A DNA stretch of 64,000 nucleotides. Origin: Cyathus striatus. Lineage: Eukaryota; Basidiomycota; Agaricomycetes; Agaricales; Nidulariaceae. The translations under genes and the position numbers were made by a program. Below are positions 44,757 through 57,386 of this stretch, piece after piece. How positions within the stretch are numbered: position 1 is the stretch's first letter; every line of letters starts with the position of its first letter. Below the pieces are notes generated by a model, which saw nothing but the letters and a program-made list of their open reading frames with translations, searched no databases and was not told the DNA's origin. Where the stretch lies: the NCBI GenBank assembly GCA_025738555.1, contig JAOVFP010000005.1:2604001-2668000 (forward strand), given 5' to 3'.

Positions 44757-47477
44757 GTATGATGTGCTTTTTAACTTTGAGGGGAGTGGATAAAAGGGTT
44801 TGAAACAAGTGATTTAAAGGAATTGGGCGGCTGGTTTTATCGTCTGGAGGTGGTGGTTGATTCAATAGAAGCCAACAGCAACAGACTTAACGTTCAGGCT
44901 AACGCAACTACAACATAAGCCAACATTGAACAATGCCGCTGAGCTAGTTAGTATTGCTATATTAAGCATACACTTATAATGATTTCGTATTGAACATCGG
45001 AGACCTGGCACAAGTCTTCGACGCATAAAGCATCACTAAATTCTGGAGAACCCCGTGAGTGGTTACGATCCATCACAATGCACCACATTTAACATGATGC
45101 ACCACAATCTCGTGATCACATCATATCCGCTGTTGATGAAATTTGAGCTGCCCTCAACTCGATAATTCTGGTGGTGAATCACAATCCAGCCTGTGGTTGC
45201 ATATATGTCACAATTTTATCTAACATATAGCATAAAATTATGCTTTATTATGTAGTTATATGGGACTTGTGACGACGAGTGTTCATATATACCAATCATG
45301 ATATTTTACGAGTAGCTATATTTATTAGATATAGTTGTACTGTACTACTACTGTGTAAGCAGGAACAAATGCATATCCGACTCAACATTACTTATTTGTT
45401 TGGGCATTAAATCTGATTTTATTTATTTTTAAGTACTACATATACAAGTGATGTAACGATGTTGTAATCTATGTAACGACAGAGGAATTACTTGTACACT
45501 TTACATAAGTAGCTACTTTGTCGTTGGTAGAGATATCAGGATGAATGAACATATTGAAAAGTACTTGCAGGGTTCTTAAGTCGGGCTCAAGCGAAGTAGT
45601 CCTTTCAATGTCCATCGATTCCTGCCTGCTTATATGCTTTTCGATGTGGTGCATGCTTACAAATACTCAAGGTCATAGTGGAGCTGGAAGGTGGGGCTCT
45701 GAATGACCCTCGGTAAATTTGGAGTCAGTGATGTCATTCATAGCCGATGCTTTAGGCTGTTCAAGTCTTCAAAACTTTAACTTGACAATGTTGACAATGT
45801 TGAAGCTCAGCACTCAATGTTCAACTTCGAGTTGAGTTAGACACTTCAAGAACTTCATAACAAATAGCGCATTCAATCTCGGTATTATAATTTACTTTGC
45901 AGAACTACAACAAATTGTTCATCAGTATGATCACCTACATGTATCGTGAAGAGCTATACTTTGAATATGAGAATAATTGGATACTCAGTAGTAGTTATAC
46001 TTATGCCGCAAGAATCAAAATGCAATCGTGATACAGCAATAATACTCCTAGCATGATATGATGTGTAACAATATGAATGTAATAGTAGTTGTACTTCGCG
46101 AGCACATCAAATTGTTGGGAGCCACTCATGATGACGTAGGACTGTTAGGCGGAGCTCCTAACGGCTCATAATCGCTCACGAGCTGGAGTATTCTGAACGT
46201 TCGATCGTGAGACACATAATTATTGGCGAGATTCTCACTGATTTACTGATGAAGCCACGTCCATGTTTAAATAATAGGATCAAATGATTGAATAGTCCTT
46301 CTATGATTAATACAAGTTATACAACTTGTTCCCTTGACATGGCTCAAGCTCACCGTAGCCTTAGGTAGACATTTTTCGAATCCTCCTCCTCGCATGAGAC
46401 ACTTTGTCCAAATTCCGGCTGGAGCTGTGTTGAAGTTGCGTTGAACTTGAAGGTACGAACTGAAGTCACGAGCGCTGATTCGCCGCTGAATTTGAAATTG
46501 AATGCGATGGGGTTAGGGTGTGTCGCCGAGTTCGACTTCCAACCACTCACCGTGGATACCACCACCACGGCCATCATCCACTCCTCGGCGAACACCAACG
46601 ACGGATTTGGCTTCCTTTGTTTCGTACTTTAAAAGCTCCAACCACAAGATGTCGTTGGCAGAGACATGGAGCGGGAAGTTGTTAGGAGGCGGCTCGACGG
46701 TATGCAGAAGCGGGAGAGAACAAGTGCGGTCGTTATCCTTCTTACTCCTAACGTTTGTCGCTAATTTTTACCTCCAGGTAAGCGCGTAATGGTACAACAT
46801 CGGCTGTCGTTATTGCAGCATTCAAAGAGTATTGGAATAATGAAGCTAAGAACTTCTGGAAAGAAGAGACCCCAAGGTCTGCGAGCTGCATAGTAGCGCA
46901 TCGCTAGTATGTCAACACGATGGTTGGATAGAATGGCTTCTCCTGGATTAGTTGGAACTCTGGCATTAACGACTTCTATGAGCATTGAGTATTCTAGAAG
47001 TGCTCATATATGCTCTCGCTAGATGTTTAGAACATGATTCCAAGACTTCACTGCCACTGTCATCCATCACAAGCTGCAGCGGTCCAGTCATTCAGTCCCA
47101 GATCATTACATACCCCGTTGAGGGCGAGCCTCAGAACGGACAGGCTGACAATGATAATGTGCGACTCATGGATGGCGAAGCAGCTGGCATTCTGTCTAGA
47201 CGGTATTTACAAGATCTCGTCATCATATGAGCACTGAGGACCCTCTCGTCTCCATTGGCATTCCTAGACAGTTGCAGCAAGTGGTCGCCTCCGATGTCCA
47301 GTAGCATCGACAACCAACGCCATTTTGGCTGGAGCACAATGGCTGAGAGATCCAAGTATGGCCATCGTGACCAGAGGCTCACATACCCCCATCCGGAGTT
47401 GGTGCAACCCCTGCTACTACGAGTTATCGAAAAGCAGCACAACTGGCATTCCTTTACGGGTGTTCTTGTACACTCTT
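44757..47477. other. Long region without secure genes
   Basis: AT-rich to 46,300, then GC-richer. Coding-like pieces: a minus frame 45654-45469 (61 codons), an open stretch at 46,441-46,632 on both strands, and a plus frame from 46,784 (NGTTSAVVIAAFKEYWNNEA) up to a stop near 46,906. None has a recognisable domain. A short motif shared with the duplicated segment (GATCTCGTCATC...CTCTCGTC) lies near 47,213. Confidence 0.4.
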
Positions 47478-48439
47478 GATTCCAAGGTTTCGCTGCCAGT
47501 GCTAGCTATCGCGTAGCGCTTTCGATATTTCAACAGCAGTTGTCGCCTAGGTGTGATCATTACGACTAGACCCTCGCATGCCCCATCTAAACATGTACAG
47601 ACTACTGGCAAAACAGCTGGCGTTCTTTCAGGAGGGTACTACGAAGGTTCGTCATCCTGTAACAACCCTCTCGTCCCCGTTGGCCCTCGACGACAATCGT
47701 ACTAGTCATCTATCCCTCCTGAGTCCCACGAGCCATGTCTGCTAGTGAAGGCCGCCAACAGAATCAAGAGCTCGTTGACTTTCAATCTGTCAGTTTCGTA
47801 CCTGTACTCCCTTCAAGACAGTCGAGATTGCAGCTGACTGGTCTTCTCCACAGGCCATCGATTCATCCCTGGTATTTCATACAACGCATGCATATTCCGT
47901 CTCTAAATTAAACTTCTGACATGTGAAGTGTCATATTACATGGGAAAGAGAGGGAAAGGGATCAACACAACATTAAAGCTGACGGAATAGTCGAATCAAC
48001 TTCCGTCAGACCCCGTTTCCATAGTACCGACGTAATGCTCACACTTCTCATTCTCACTCTCCTATCGCGCTTCCTGTTGTCGACGTATGTAGTACATTCC
48101 TATTGTCGTAATCAGAAATCCAAAATAGACATGATATTCAAACTATGATACATTGCACATTGCTTTTCAAGTGCTATTAGACAAGACATGGAGTACCAAA
48201 TTTTAAGAAATACCAAAGAGAGCGTGTATGAGAACTATACAATTCCAAATCCTACTAGCTTATCCCCCCCTCCATTCATCATCTTCATATCAAACACCAG
48301 CGAGATCAAGTACGCATCCGGGTACCCTTAATTGGAAAGATCGATACTAAACCTCGAAGCTGGCCTAATAACAACAGACTTCCTCCGCCGGTATCTACAT
48401 TTCTCCATGATCAAGGCAATCAAGCACTGAACGACCGGC

Positions 48440-50322
48440 AACATGAGCATGATTGGCACGCATACGTGACCGCGGAACAGATGGAACGTACCCTAATGCG
48501 CCTGTATCGCCGTTTATGTACTCTCGCAGGGATAGAATACGTCAAATCAAAGTCCTCCTCTTTGAGGGAATAGATGACAGAGTCGAGCTCTACACCATCG
48601 TCGCTGCCGCCCTCCTCCGATATGTCGGGCTAACGAAGGGTGGAGATAAGAGAGCTGAAAGCGGTAGATAGGAAGGACGAGAACATACGAGAAGGTAGTC
48701 GCTGCACCGGTAGTCGTAGATATCATTACGCGCGTTGAGGGTTCTCTGCGGTGAGCGTCAGCCACTCACGCTCGGAATTTAAAAGCAAAAGCACGCACCA
48801 TAGCATCGAACACAGCAGACGCCTGATTCCTCGCATGAGGGCCATAAACCTCCTGGCGGGTGGAGCGATAATAGTCGGGCAACGCAGGAGACTCGGATCG
48901 GTTGGTCATCACGAGAGTAAAAGAGGGGGAAACGCGCTGTAGCATGCGCATGAGGAAGTAAAAAAGGCACGATAGAGCTCTCCGAGCGACAAAACCCCAC
49001 AAGATAGAAGAAAAAAGAGAGTAGACAGTGGGAGTGAGGTTGAAAGCCAGCAGAGCAAAACCGAGATCCTCATATACACGGAGACCGGCCTAGTGGAACG
49101 AAAAAGAACACAACGCCACCAAAACGAATTCAGGTCCCCGTAGTGCGTTAGGTGTGGAGAAGCGATATCGGTGAATCGTTTTGGGGTCGCTGGGTCCATC
49201 CAAAAGGTTAGTTCATGCCAATTCCGGTAGTCGTCATTTTTAAGTGTGATTTGGCAACCGGGTTTATCCCCGTGATGACGCCAGGAAGAATGAAAACCTT
49301 CCGCATGCTCACTTGCCACTACTGCGGCGCGAGAAAGAAGTTGGACAAAGAACCTCAGAACATGGAGGAGAGCTCTCCGCTAGAGGGGTGGTGGAGAGGG
49401 AGGGAGAGAGCGAGAGCCGTTGTTTGTAGGGAAAGTTCAAACGTTTCAGAGTGAGAACTGATGGGGCTGGGTGCGGATTTGAATGGCCATAGGTGATGCG
49501 ATGACAGGCCACACGGCCCATACAACCCTTACTTCCAGATCTCTCTCGTCGATGACGATAATTAACTAGCTCTTCTGTAAAATTTGCCTGTCTCCAATGA
49601 GTCTTGTGCCGCAGGGCCCTCGAGAATAGACTATCGTCGGGCTGTGATTAAAGCGAACATAGCGGTCAGCTTCTGCAACAATGGTATAGGCTCATCAAAA
49701 GCTCGAGAAAAGATTCAATATTTCAGCTAATATCGAAGAGCTGGGTGGATATCTGCAGTCTCCAGCACGGAAGGAAGAAAGTATGGTGGATGAAGCCCTC
49801 TTTTCACAATATCTGACGTAAATCCCAGCATATCCTCTAGCAACCAGCGGGAGACGTACTTCTCGTGGTCCTCCTCGATTCCCCCCACTTGAGAGCCCAC
49901 CATCGGTGCATGGGCAGCTCGCACGCAAAAAAGTCTCGGTGTCGACGCACGGACCATGTGACATCAGCCACGGGACCGCGTCACGTGCAACATGTGACAG
50001 GCGATATTAGACAGACGTGAGTCAAGTATCGCTTTCTTCCATCAACCAACACGAATGAGTATAACCTCTTCATGCAGGAGTCCAGAAAGTGCCCCGAAAC
50101 ACCGCTGTGTGAGTGTGCATGAATAGCCACGAAGATGCAACATCAAGAGGAAGATTTTTGCAAGTTTGACCAATAGTTCTGCTGCGGGCTTCAAGAGAAC
50201 AGAAGAAAGCAAGATAGAAGCGCCATACAGCAAGACTACAAGAAAGAAAAAAAAGAAAGAAAGAATAAGCAAAATATGAAAGAGCTACTCACCTGAAGGC
50301 CCGACATATCTACCTGAGGCAT
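48440..50322 (-). CDS. Putative multi-exon membrane protein, copy B
   Basis: Paralogue of the gene at 34232-32350, with the same exon blocks: MPQVDMSGLQ (start 50322), PAAELLVKLAK, HGPCVDTETFLRASCPCTDG, YVSRWLLEDMLGFTSD, RGLHPPYFLPSVLETADIHP, WGFVARRALSCLFYFLMRML, ALPDYYRSTRQEVYGPHARN, and the tail SEEGGSDDGVELDSVIYSL, RVHKRRYRRIRVRS. Most changes are substitutions, but exon 2 differs by a compensated frame change over about 14 codons (KIFLLMLHLRGYSC in place of KNLLDVAFSWPKR) with a net 3-bp gain. Hydrophobic exons suggest membrane insertion. Family not recognised. Confidence 0.45.
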
Positions 50323-51842
50323 CTAAGCATTATCGCTCTTTTCTGATGTTCGGCTTTGAGCGCCAAATCGCTCTGACTTGGTTACGAAGGCAAGGTATCC
50401 CTTTGAGAACCTAAAAAGTAAGCAAAAAATACTGGAGGTGCTGAACATCCAAGCTAGAAGGCCTATGGACCTGTTATGGGCCCAGAGGTCTACGTCGGGG
50501 AGGCCATTATACCATGAAAGATAAGGGGAAACTATGCTCGTCCAAATTTAAGAAGATGAGCGTTGGCTGGTCCAGGGTGACAAGAGACCACGAAGAACCG
50601 GTCGAGAAGGTGTTTAAGAACATGAAGAACAATATGCGAAGATGATGTTGCAATCGTATTTTATCTCGGACTTCTGCCTGAATTTCTGCACCAGCGGTGG
50701 GGGGCTGTCACCAACGTCAATGAGCCATGCCACCGCGGTGAGAGAGGCGAGAAGAGGCAGTAAAACACGAAGAACAAGGAGTATGAATTGTACGGTAGGT
50801 TAAGGTGGTGGTTGCGGTTGAACCTGACAAAGTCGCTTGGACCCCCAAACAAAGCGGGCCCAATTCAAATTTTAAATTGAGTCTCAGATGCTCCGCCATT
50901 CGTTTTCCTCGACTTCCCAAACCCTTTTCGTGCCATCTCAGGATTTTTCACCGTTCCGATATTTTTCAACCCTCGCTTCTGATATTTTATCCCCTCAAAT
51001 TTGAAAAAATCCCCCGTCCTGAAGACGAGAGCCACCCGTTCGATGAAACCCGATCCTCTCGACTCTTCAACATGCCCAGACCACGGTTGCGAATTTCTAC
51101 GCCATAGGAAGCTCGCTCGTCGTCGTCGTCGTTGCTAGATGTAGAAAAGGAGGGTTTAGGATGGCACGCCCAAGGTACTTTTTTTTTTGAGTAGAGGCTG
51201 TAGCTGCCAGCCTCAATTTTCGTGCCAGACACCTCACCACAGCGGCTCTCTTAACAACCTCCATCCCTCAAAGTTCTTCAAGTCGATGGCCAAGACGCCG
51301 TCAGGCAGCCATATATAAATTTGAACCCCCTCCCCTCAGAGCGCCATTGTTTTTTTTTCCCTGCCATTCGTCCCCCACCCACCACTTTACTTACTGACCA
51401 GCGAAAATTTCTTCCTCAGCTCCCTGAACGTGAGCCAACTTTTCTGTTTACCTTGTCTACCTTTCATGACTAAAATTTCGTACGAAGCCAGCCTTACAAA
51501 GCAGTAAAACTATCCTTCCCCGATCACCTCCAACGTTGACGACACTTTACTCCCTTTTACAAATCATCCAACAATGTTGCAAGTTCGAAACACGAAGTTA
51601 CTGGACAATGGTATTCGTGCTGGGCGATGCTTCCTGGGAGGTGGCTGTCAGTGGCCACATGAAGGTAGACAACAGGTCGGTCATAATACGTGCTTTCCTC
51701 ATATCATAAAGCTAACTATCACCTCTAGGTAAGTGTGTAATATTACAAAATGTACAACCGCGCATGAAGCGCCTACACACTGCCAATATATCATACATTT
51801 GATTCTATCAACCACTATTCGTCTAATGGATCACCGGTAGAT

Positions 51843-52091
51843 GTGATATCGCCCGCATCAGCCGACCATATCGCCCCAGTACGATCCGATACAAGACTCC
51901 TACATCCACCTTCAACATTTCACTCACTACACCCCTATTTATACGAGCCACACTCTCCCCGCCCTGATCCCCGCAGTATAACGGCAACAAGACCTCGCCA
52001 ACAGTGGCGTTTTACTTTTGACTTTCTTTCCCCAGGTGCACAATACGCATTGGAGCCGCTGTCCATTTATCTTTACGCCTCCAGACCGTAG
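51843..52091 (+). CDS. Conserved open frame at the end of copy B
   Basis: Counterpart of 35688-36038 (SPASADHIAPVRSD ... PHSPRPDPRSITAT), frame kept. Function unknown; may be non-coding. Confidence 0.28.
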   Translation: MISPASADHIAPVRSDTRLLHPPSTFHSLHPYLYEPHSPRPDPRSITATRPRQQWRFTFDFLSPGAQYALEPLSIYLYASRP

Positions 52092-52133
52092 ATGGACGTA
52101 TATGGCCAGCTGTAGCCATCCTTCTGTTAGAAT

Positions 52134-53679
52134 CTTATGTCTTTTAAGAGGATATAGAAGAAGAGGAACGAGGATGCAAGGAGGAGGACCCCCTTCTTGG
52201 TTTGTTGAGATTAATGGTGGTCACCCTCCTTCGCTGCTATTAGGTTGTAAGATCGGCGGGTAGATGCGTCACAGCAGTGGGTAGTGATGCGGGGTGCCGT
52301 GACGCACTAAAGCTAGCTGCTAAACCTTGTCGCGTAGAACTGTTCATTGCGCTTTATGGTCGTTATGGTGAATCCTGCTATTTTGATTGGGAGGACAGTG
52401 GTTAACCACGCCCTCAGCGTCATGTACCTTCGCAAGTGGCAGCCATTGATGTCGCGAGCCTTGCTCGTGAACAATCGTGAATTGGCTGTCGCCGTCGTGC
52501 GTTACATAACGTTTTGCAGTCAGCTACTTATATCGCTTCCGGTCCGCTGGCCCGTCCCGCCCTTAAGACTTGTGTTGCGCGATCCTGTAACGCCGCATTG
52601 CACTGCTTTATGCAGAAAGTAGTTGTGCTGTCTTTCTACATTGTTAACTCACTCGCTGCGAGTGCCTACTAACAGTGTCCTCTCCCCTTCTCTAGTAGAA
52701 TCCAACGTCCCCCTTATGTTGTATATACAACCCCCCAGCCGTGATCTCGCTGGTCCGTCTCCCTAAACAGGATTGACTCGTCGACCTGTACAATCACCTA
52801 CTTCGTAGTCGATGATCTCCACAGCTCAGCACGGCTCTGTGTACTTGCGTGGCATTCATTACCTTTGCGGTCGCAGCGTTAATTGAACTTGGTTCCTTCA
52901 ATTCGTTCGCTTGTCTTTCTGACCAGTAAGCACCCCGTTTTTTGTAACCTGAGAATGACGATACAGTAAGTCCGAGTTCAAACACACTGCTATCACCTCA
53001 TCAATTTCACAGTGTGGTGCATGCGTAGCTCCACACTTCGCACCCATTAGAAGCCGACCACCCATGCGCAAAAAGTGCAGTGCGGTGTGGAGCTACAGCT
53101 CACAGCTCACTCTGCCTTCATATTCTCCCTTCCCCAGGCTGCTTCCAACAAATCATATCCACTGTTGTATGAAAATGATATCAAGCCTTATTGTAAGCAG
53201 CAAATCCCGTTCCGGTTCCTGTGGAGATCATGCATCCTTCCTCTTACCGCCGCACGGCACCTCCGTAGCCCTTGCAGTGGGTGGGTAGGTCCGATTACAG
53301 GCGAACGCACCGGAGGGCTTTCCAAAGGATAAGTATATGGAGTTGCCGTTAGTTTACCATTCGGTATGATCACCACGCAACAACAACGGACCAAGCCCGA
53401 CTTACACACAATGTAATTCAGGCTTGCGAAGTCGTATATTCCCGTTTACTTCTGTAGGAGGACAGCGTACCAGGAGACGTCTGTGGACCTGCTCAACAGA
53501 GTTCTGTATTTCCTTCCTCATTTCCTATCCATTTTGGCACATGTTCATCTTGTGCAGAGCGAGCGTACGTTGTCTTGATTCTACAAAGCGCCACTACGTA
53601 TACAATAGAAGTAATTGAGCAACATTGACAACACACCGAAAGGGTCAATCTTTTGAGGAAATCGATTTAGTAATAAATA
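52134..53679. other. Flank of copy B, no gene seen
   Basis: Weak similarity to 36,100-37,500 in the first few hundred bases, then unique sequence. No supported gene. Confidence 0.4.
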
Positions 53680-53830
53680 GGTGCGCAAATAGTCCATAGT
53701 AATTATGTTTACTACCTCAGCCTCAGAATATATTCATTCATGGTTGAACTGCAATAATGACATCGGTAGGCTAGTAAGAGTTTCCTCCATTCTCCATTTG
53801 ATTTAGCGTCCTTCAGGTGAAATATATATC
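53680..53830 (-). pseudogene. Degenerate kinase 3' remnant downstream of copy B
   Basis: AGTAATTATGTTTACTACCTC..., then GGTTGAACTGCAATAATGAC and GTTTCCTCC resemble 37,710-37,810 (AGTAATTATGTTTACAGCCTC..., GATTGAACTGTACTGACGAC, GTCTTCCTT), the C-terminal coding part of the FunK1-like gene. Reading frame lost. It suggests the original duplication included the kinase. Confidence 0.45.
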
Positions 53831-54217
53831 AAATAAGTCATCCTGCTTGCAAGGTAAGTACTGTAGGAACTTAGGAGTTTAAAGTTAGGACGCAGCAGTA
53901 AGGATATGGAGGGGTGTTTTCTCCCTCCTTTCTTCTCTGAAGCACTTCTTTCCTCCCTTGTTCCTTCATTTCTAATTCATTTATTTTTTGCTCGATCCTT
54001 CTACCAAAATTTTAAGTTTTGAGGAATTTTCGGTAGGGCCTGGCCGGGAAAGGCCTCCCGTTGAAATGTAGTAGTAATCTCACATGTATGATATAGGTAC
54101 TTGTACTTACTGTAGATAATAGTTCACATGGGGCGCTTCAGGAATATTTGAAAGATGGGAAAGCATCGGAAGTTACAAATTAACCATTCTTAAATGTACA
54201 AATTACAGTTCAAACGT

Positions 54218-55609
54218 TCATGCTTCATCATCAACTTGGAAATCTCCTAATGCGCTGTTCGCATTCCAAGGAGAGTCCAATTCATTCACTGCATTTAGTT
54301 GCGCACCTTGAGCTGGTGAAATCCTTCGAGTATGTAAAATCAAACGACAACCCTACATCGCATGAAATTGTCAGCGCATTACGTTGTATGTCCAATAGTT
54401 AATAACTAACCACGGTCGATATAAATAAAGTGTAGAGACTGGGAGTATTCGCTAAATCAAATACAAGAACAATCCACAGAACAGTATGCACTTACGGGAA
54501 CATTATCTGTGCAATAAGGTCAAGGATCATTTTATTCGTAGCGAACATAACTGCCAAAATTGCCGATGCTACAGAAGGTTATAAAACGGTTGAGTGAACA
54601 AGCCCAGATGGAAACATCTACATACCTGCTGTAAACGCGAGCATTATATAACTATCTTTTGTAAGTCGCTGCAAAAGGGGCGCAATGAGTCTCATAGCCG
54701 CCCCCGCCCCTCTTAATGCGCACTTTATTGAAAGTGTCCTCCCAAAAGTTAGTGCAATAAATATGGCTTGTACCCCAAGCTGCGTAAATCTAAAACATAT
54801 TATTATTAGTCATTGCAGGACATATATAGTAAAAGCTGTGAAGCATACGCAAAAATATAGAATCCGTTTTTTTCTACATTAATTAGTCCACATGTTGCAG
54901 TGAATTTATGTTGAGGAAGGTAGACAATTGTAGACAAAATTGCGTTGAGTATCCATCCCGCAAAGAGGAGGATCAAGAATACCGATATTAGCGTCTGTTG
55001 ACCATAAAGTGCATAAACTAGGAGTTGTTAGATGCGCATAGAGTGTGGTATTTTGTTCTTACTCCGGACCATCATGATCAGGTTTAGTATACCCATGAAG
55101 TAGTAGGTAGTCACTGTTTCATAAATAATCGCCCCTTGGCAGTACCGATGAGGTACGTTGGGGTAGTACGTTGAAATGTTAATATAACAGCACATGTGGA
55201 TACTAAGAAATTAGCTAGAATATGGATACTGTATCGATGAACGCACATAAATATGAGCACCATTGAATATCGCGAGCAGATATACAGGCATTTTAAGAAT
55301 ATGAATTGGCCTGGTGATCTAAGAGGTCTCAAAAAATCAGTATAGCTTGAGGAATTTCATAACGTACGTTTGTAAGAAGCTCTTTTCCTCTTCAGCGTAT
55401 CTGATGCGTTCACATACCCATATTAAACCTGAAATGACTTTTGACCCACATTCATATTTGCAGAGCTAAAGCTGAAAGAGAAATAATTCACTCACCACAG
55501 GAAATCAAAGTACCAAGCATCGTTAACAATACGGCGGGTAAGATCAACTTAGCAGGTCGTGGTTCGATATAAGTACATATCTTTAAGTGCGCTAAATCAG
55601 GGTCGGTGG
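54218..55609 (-). CDS. DUF6533-like multi-pass membrane protein
   Basis: Reading the minus strand: TDPDLAHLKICTYIEPRPAK, LILPAVLLTMLGTLISCG, LIWVCERIRYAEEEKSFLQ, then SPGQFIFLKCLYICSRYSMV, YETVTTYYFMGILNLIMMVR, VYALYGQQTLISVFLILLFA (membrane helix), LPQHKFTATCGLI, LTQLGVQAIFIALTFGRTL, LQRLTKDSYIMLAF, and a polar C-terminus (RISPAQGAQLNAVNE ... DFQVDDEA) ending at 54218. The R-V/I-Y-ALY motif after a hydrophobic helix and the overall 7TM layout fit the DUF6533 family common in mushrooms. The start codon is not found; one exon phase near 55,330 is uncertain. Function of the family is unknown. Confidence 0.55.
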
Positions 55610-56601
55610 TAGTCAACTAATCGATGTCATTTGGTGATGTGTCCCCTGTTACTAGTTACTATTCGATTCGGAGATACGATAGTTACTGATGCCGGCGAAC
55701 TCCGGAAACACGCTGGCTCATTCTCACAAAATGAACCAAGTGTTTGGTAAATTGGCATTGGCCTCCCGTTGTTTGGCTGCGCGCCGCCTTGTGGATGTAT
55801 GTGCGAGAGAAACGAGCCCCATAGTAGGCATTGTAGTAGTGGGAATCTAAATGAGCGAGTAAATTCTTCTCAGCATCTCAGTGAGAGGCATGAACATGTT
55901 AGATTCATGTAGAAATGAAATAAATTGAATAAAATGTGATATCAAATGCAGACAGGACTGGTAGTGGTTTTTGACTGGTTCAGTATACCAGTATACACCG
56001 AGTTTTTAATCTCATCTTGATTAATATCTAATGGTTGTTGAGTATGCAGTAAACAAGCTTAACTAAAATTTATATAGTAATATTAGTACACTGATTCTAT
56101 GTAGATCAACTAATATTGAAAGTTGTGTGACTTGTAGCACTAAATAAAATTCATATAGTTACTACTTACTCAGCATTTTTATGATTATTTAAATGCACTT
56201 CAGTATGAAATCGGAACCTAAATAATTGTATGATAACTGTGGAAAGGATTTGCAAGGAAGAAAGAATACTACAAGTGACCAGAAAGGTTAGAGATAATAT
56301 ACTTACGATTCAGAATAATACCTATAAGTTACCCACAAGTGAATAAAAATGTTAATAATTGAAAGGATAGCACGCCAAAAATCACCAAAGAATGGGGGCC
56401 CGCAAGGGAAAATGCGTGCCAAAAGGATAATAACATAAACTTAAGATACTGATGCGCACCACAACATTAGCAATACCAGTAATAGTAGCTAACTGCTCAA
56501 ATTGGTTCACGAAATGATGAATAAACGCCCAGCTAGGCGTGCGGGCTGACGGTGAAATGAGCCGTGAGAATACACGTGTCCCTGAGAGATCCAATCAGAT
56601 A
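55610..56601. other. AT-rich intergenic, no secure gene
   Basis: A minus frame 56594-56382 (70 codons) is open but without a domain. GTCCCCTGTTAC at 55641-55652 matches the ends of the inverted repeat at 56602/57076. Confidence 0.4.
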
Positions 56602-57076
56602 GTAACAGGGGACTACAAACTGCTACAAACTCCCGGGTGGCACGCCAAAGGGTTTTGGCTTGGTTTTGGCTTGTCTGGCATTATTACTAATTAGAATGGC
56701 CACAGTTTGAGTTTGTTTCAATGTACTATGCTTCTGACCTTGAGGAATTCTGAAGATTTAAGAAGTAAGAACTTCAGTGAAAGCTAAGTGAAAGTCAAGT
56801 AGAAATTGGTGGAAGTAGCCGGCAAATGTTGGGCAAATGCCAATGTTTAATCATGTGCTGGAATCGATATGCGGCAGCGGCGGCACTAGCTAATGCCATC
56901 ATCTTTTGAAATAATCAATCGTAAATATGTACCTAAATTATAGTAAGGCGAACTGTCGCCGTCACGTACTAGGCTCAACAAAGCCCATCTCATGATATCA
57001 CGTGGACCCTTCCATATGTGGACACCTGAAGGGTACGTCGTGAGACGGGCTTAGAGAGTCCGTAGTCCCCTGTTAC
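56602..57076. repeat. MITE-like segment with 15-bp terminal inverted repeats
   Basis: GTAACAGGGGACTAC (56602-56616) and its exact reverse complement (57062-57076) bound 475 bp without coding potential. An inner imperfect pair, AAGCCCATCTCATGA and TCGTGAGACGGGCTT, lies at about 56,982 and 57,038. I see no target duplication, so a mobile origin is tentative. Confidence 0.4.
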
Positions 57077-57386
57077 AACTGACCATACTATATGCGGATG
57101 CACCTAATGATGTTCAACAGATGTCAACAAGCAGCTCAGCTGGGAAAGCAAACCACACCATGAGCTTTGTTTGGGATACAAGCATATAGTAAACAAATGT
57201 TGAGTCGGAATCAATCGATAGTCAACTCGCGCTGGAACCCCTGCTAGAGGCTCCTCTGGATACAATAGCAAGTATGTAAAGGTATTTCCCCTTAACCTCT
57301 GTCATATTTTCATTGACTTATCTGCTGTAGTAGGCTACAACTACAGTACAAATGATGTGTATTTAGAAGTGTACTCCATAGTAACT

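Larger units (their letters stand above)
47478..52133 (+). repeat. Duplicated segment, copy B
   Basis: Direct-orientation copy of 30103-36060 without the 1.3 kb insertion. Same internal order: minus-strand membrane-protein gene, AT/GC mosaic, plus open frame at the end. Confidence 0.88.
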
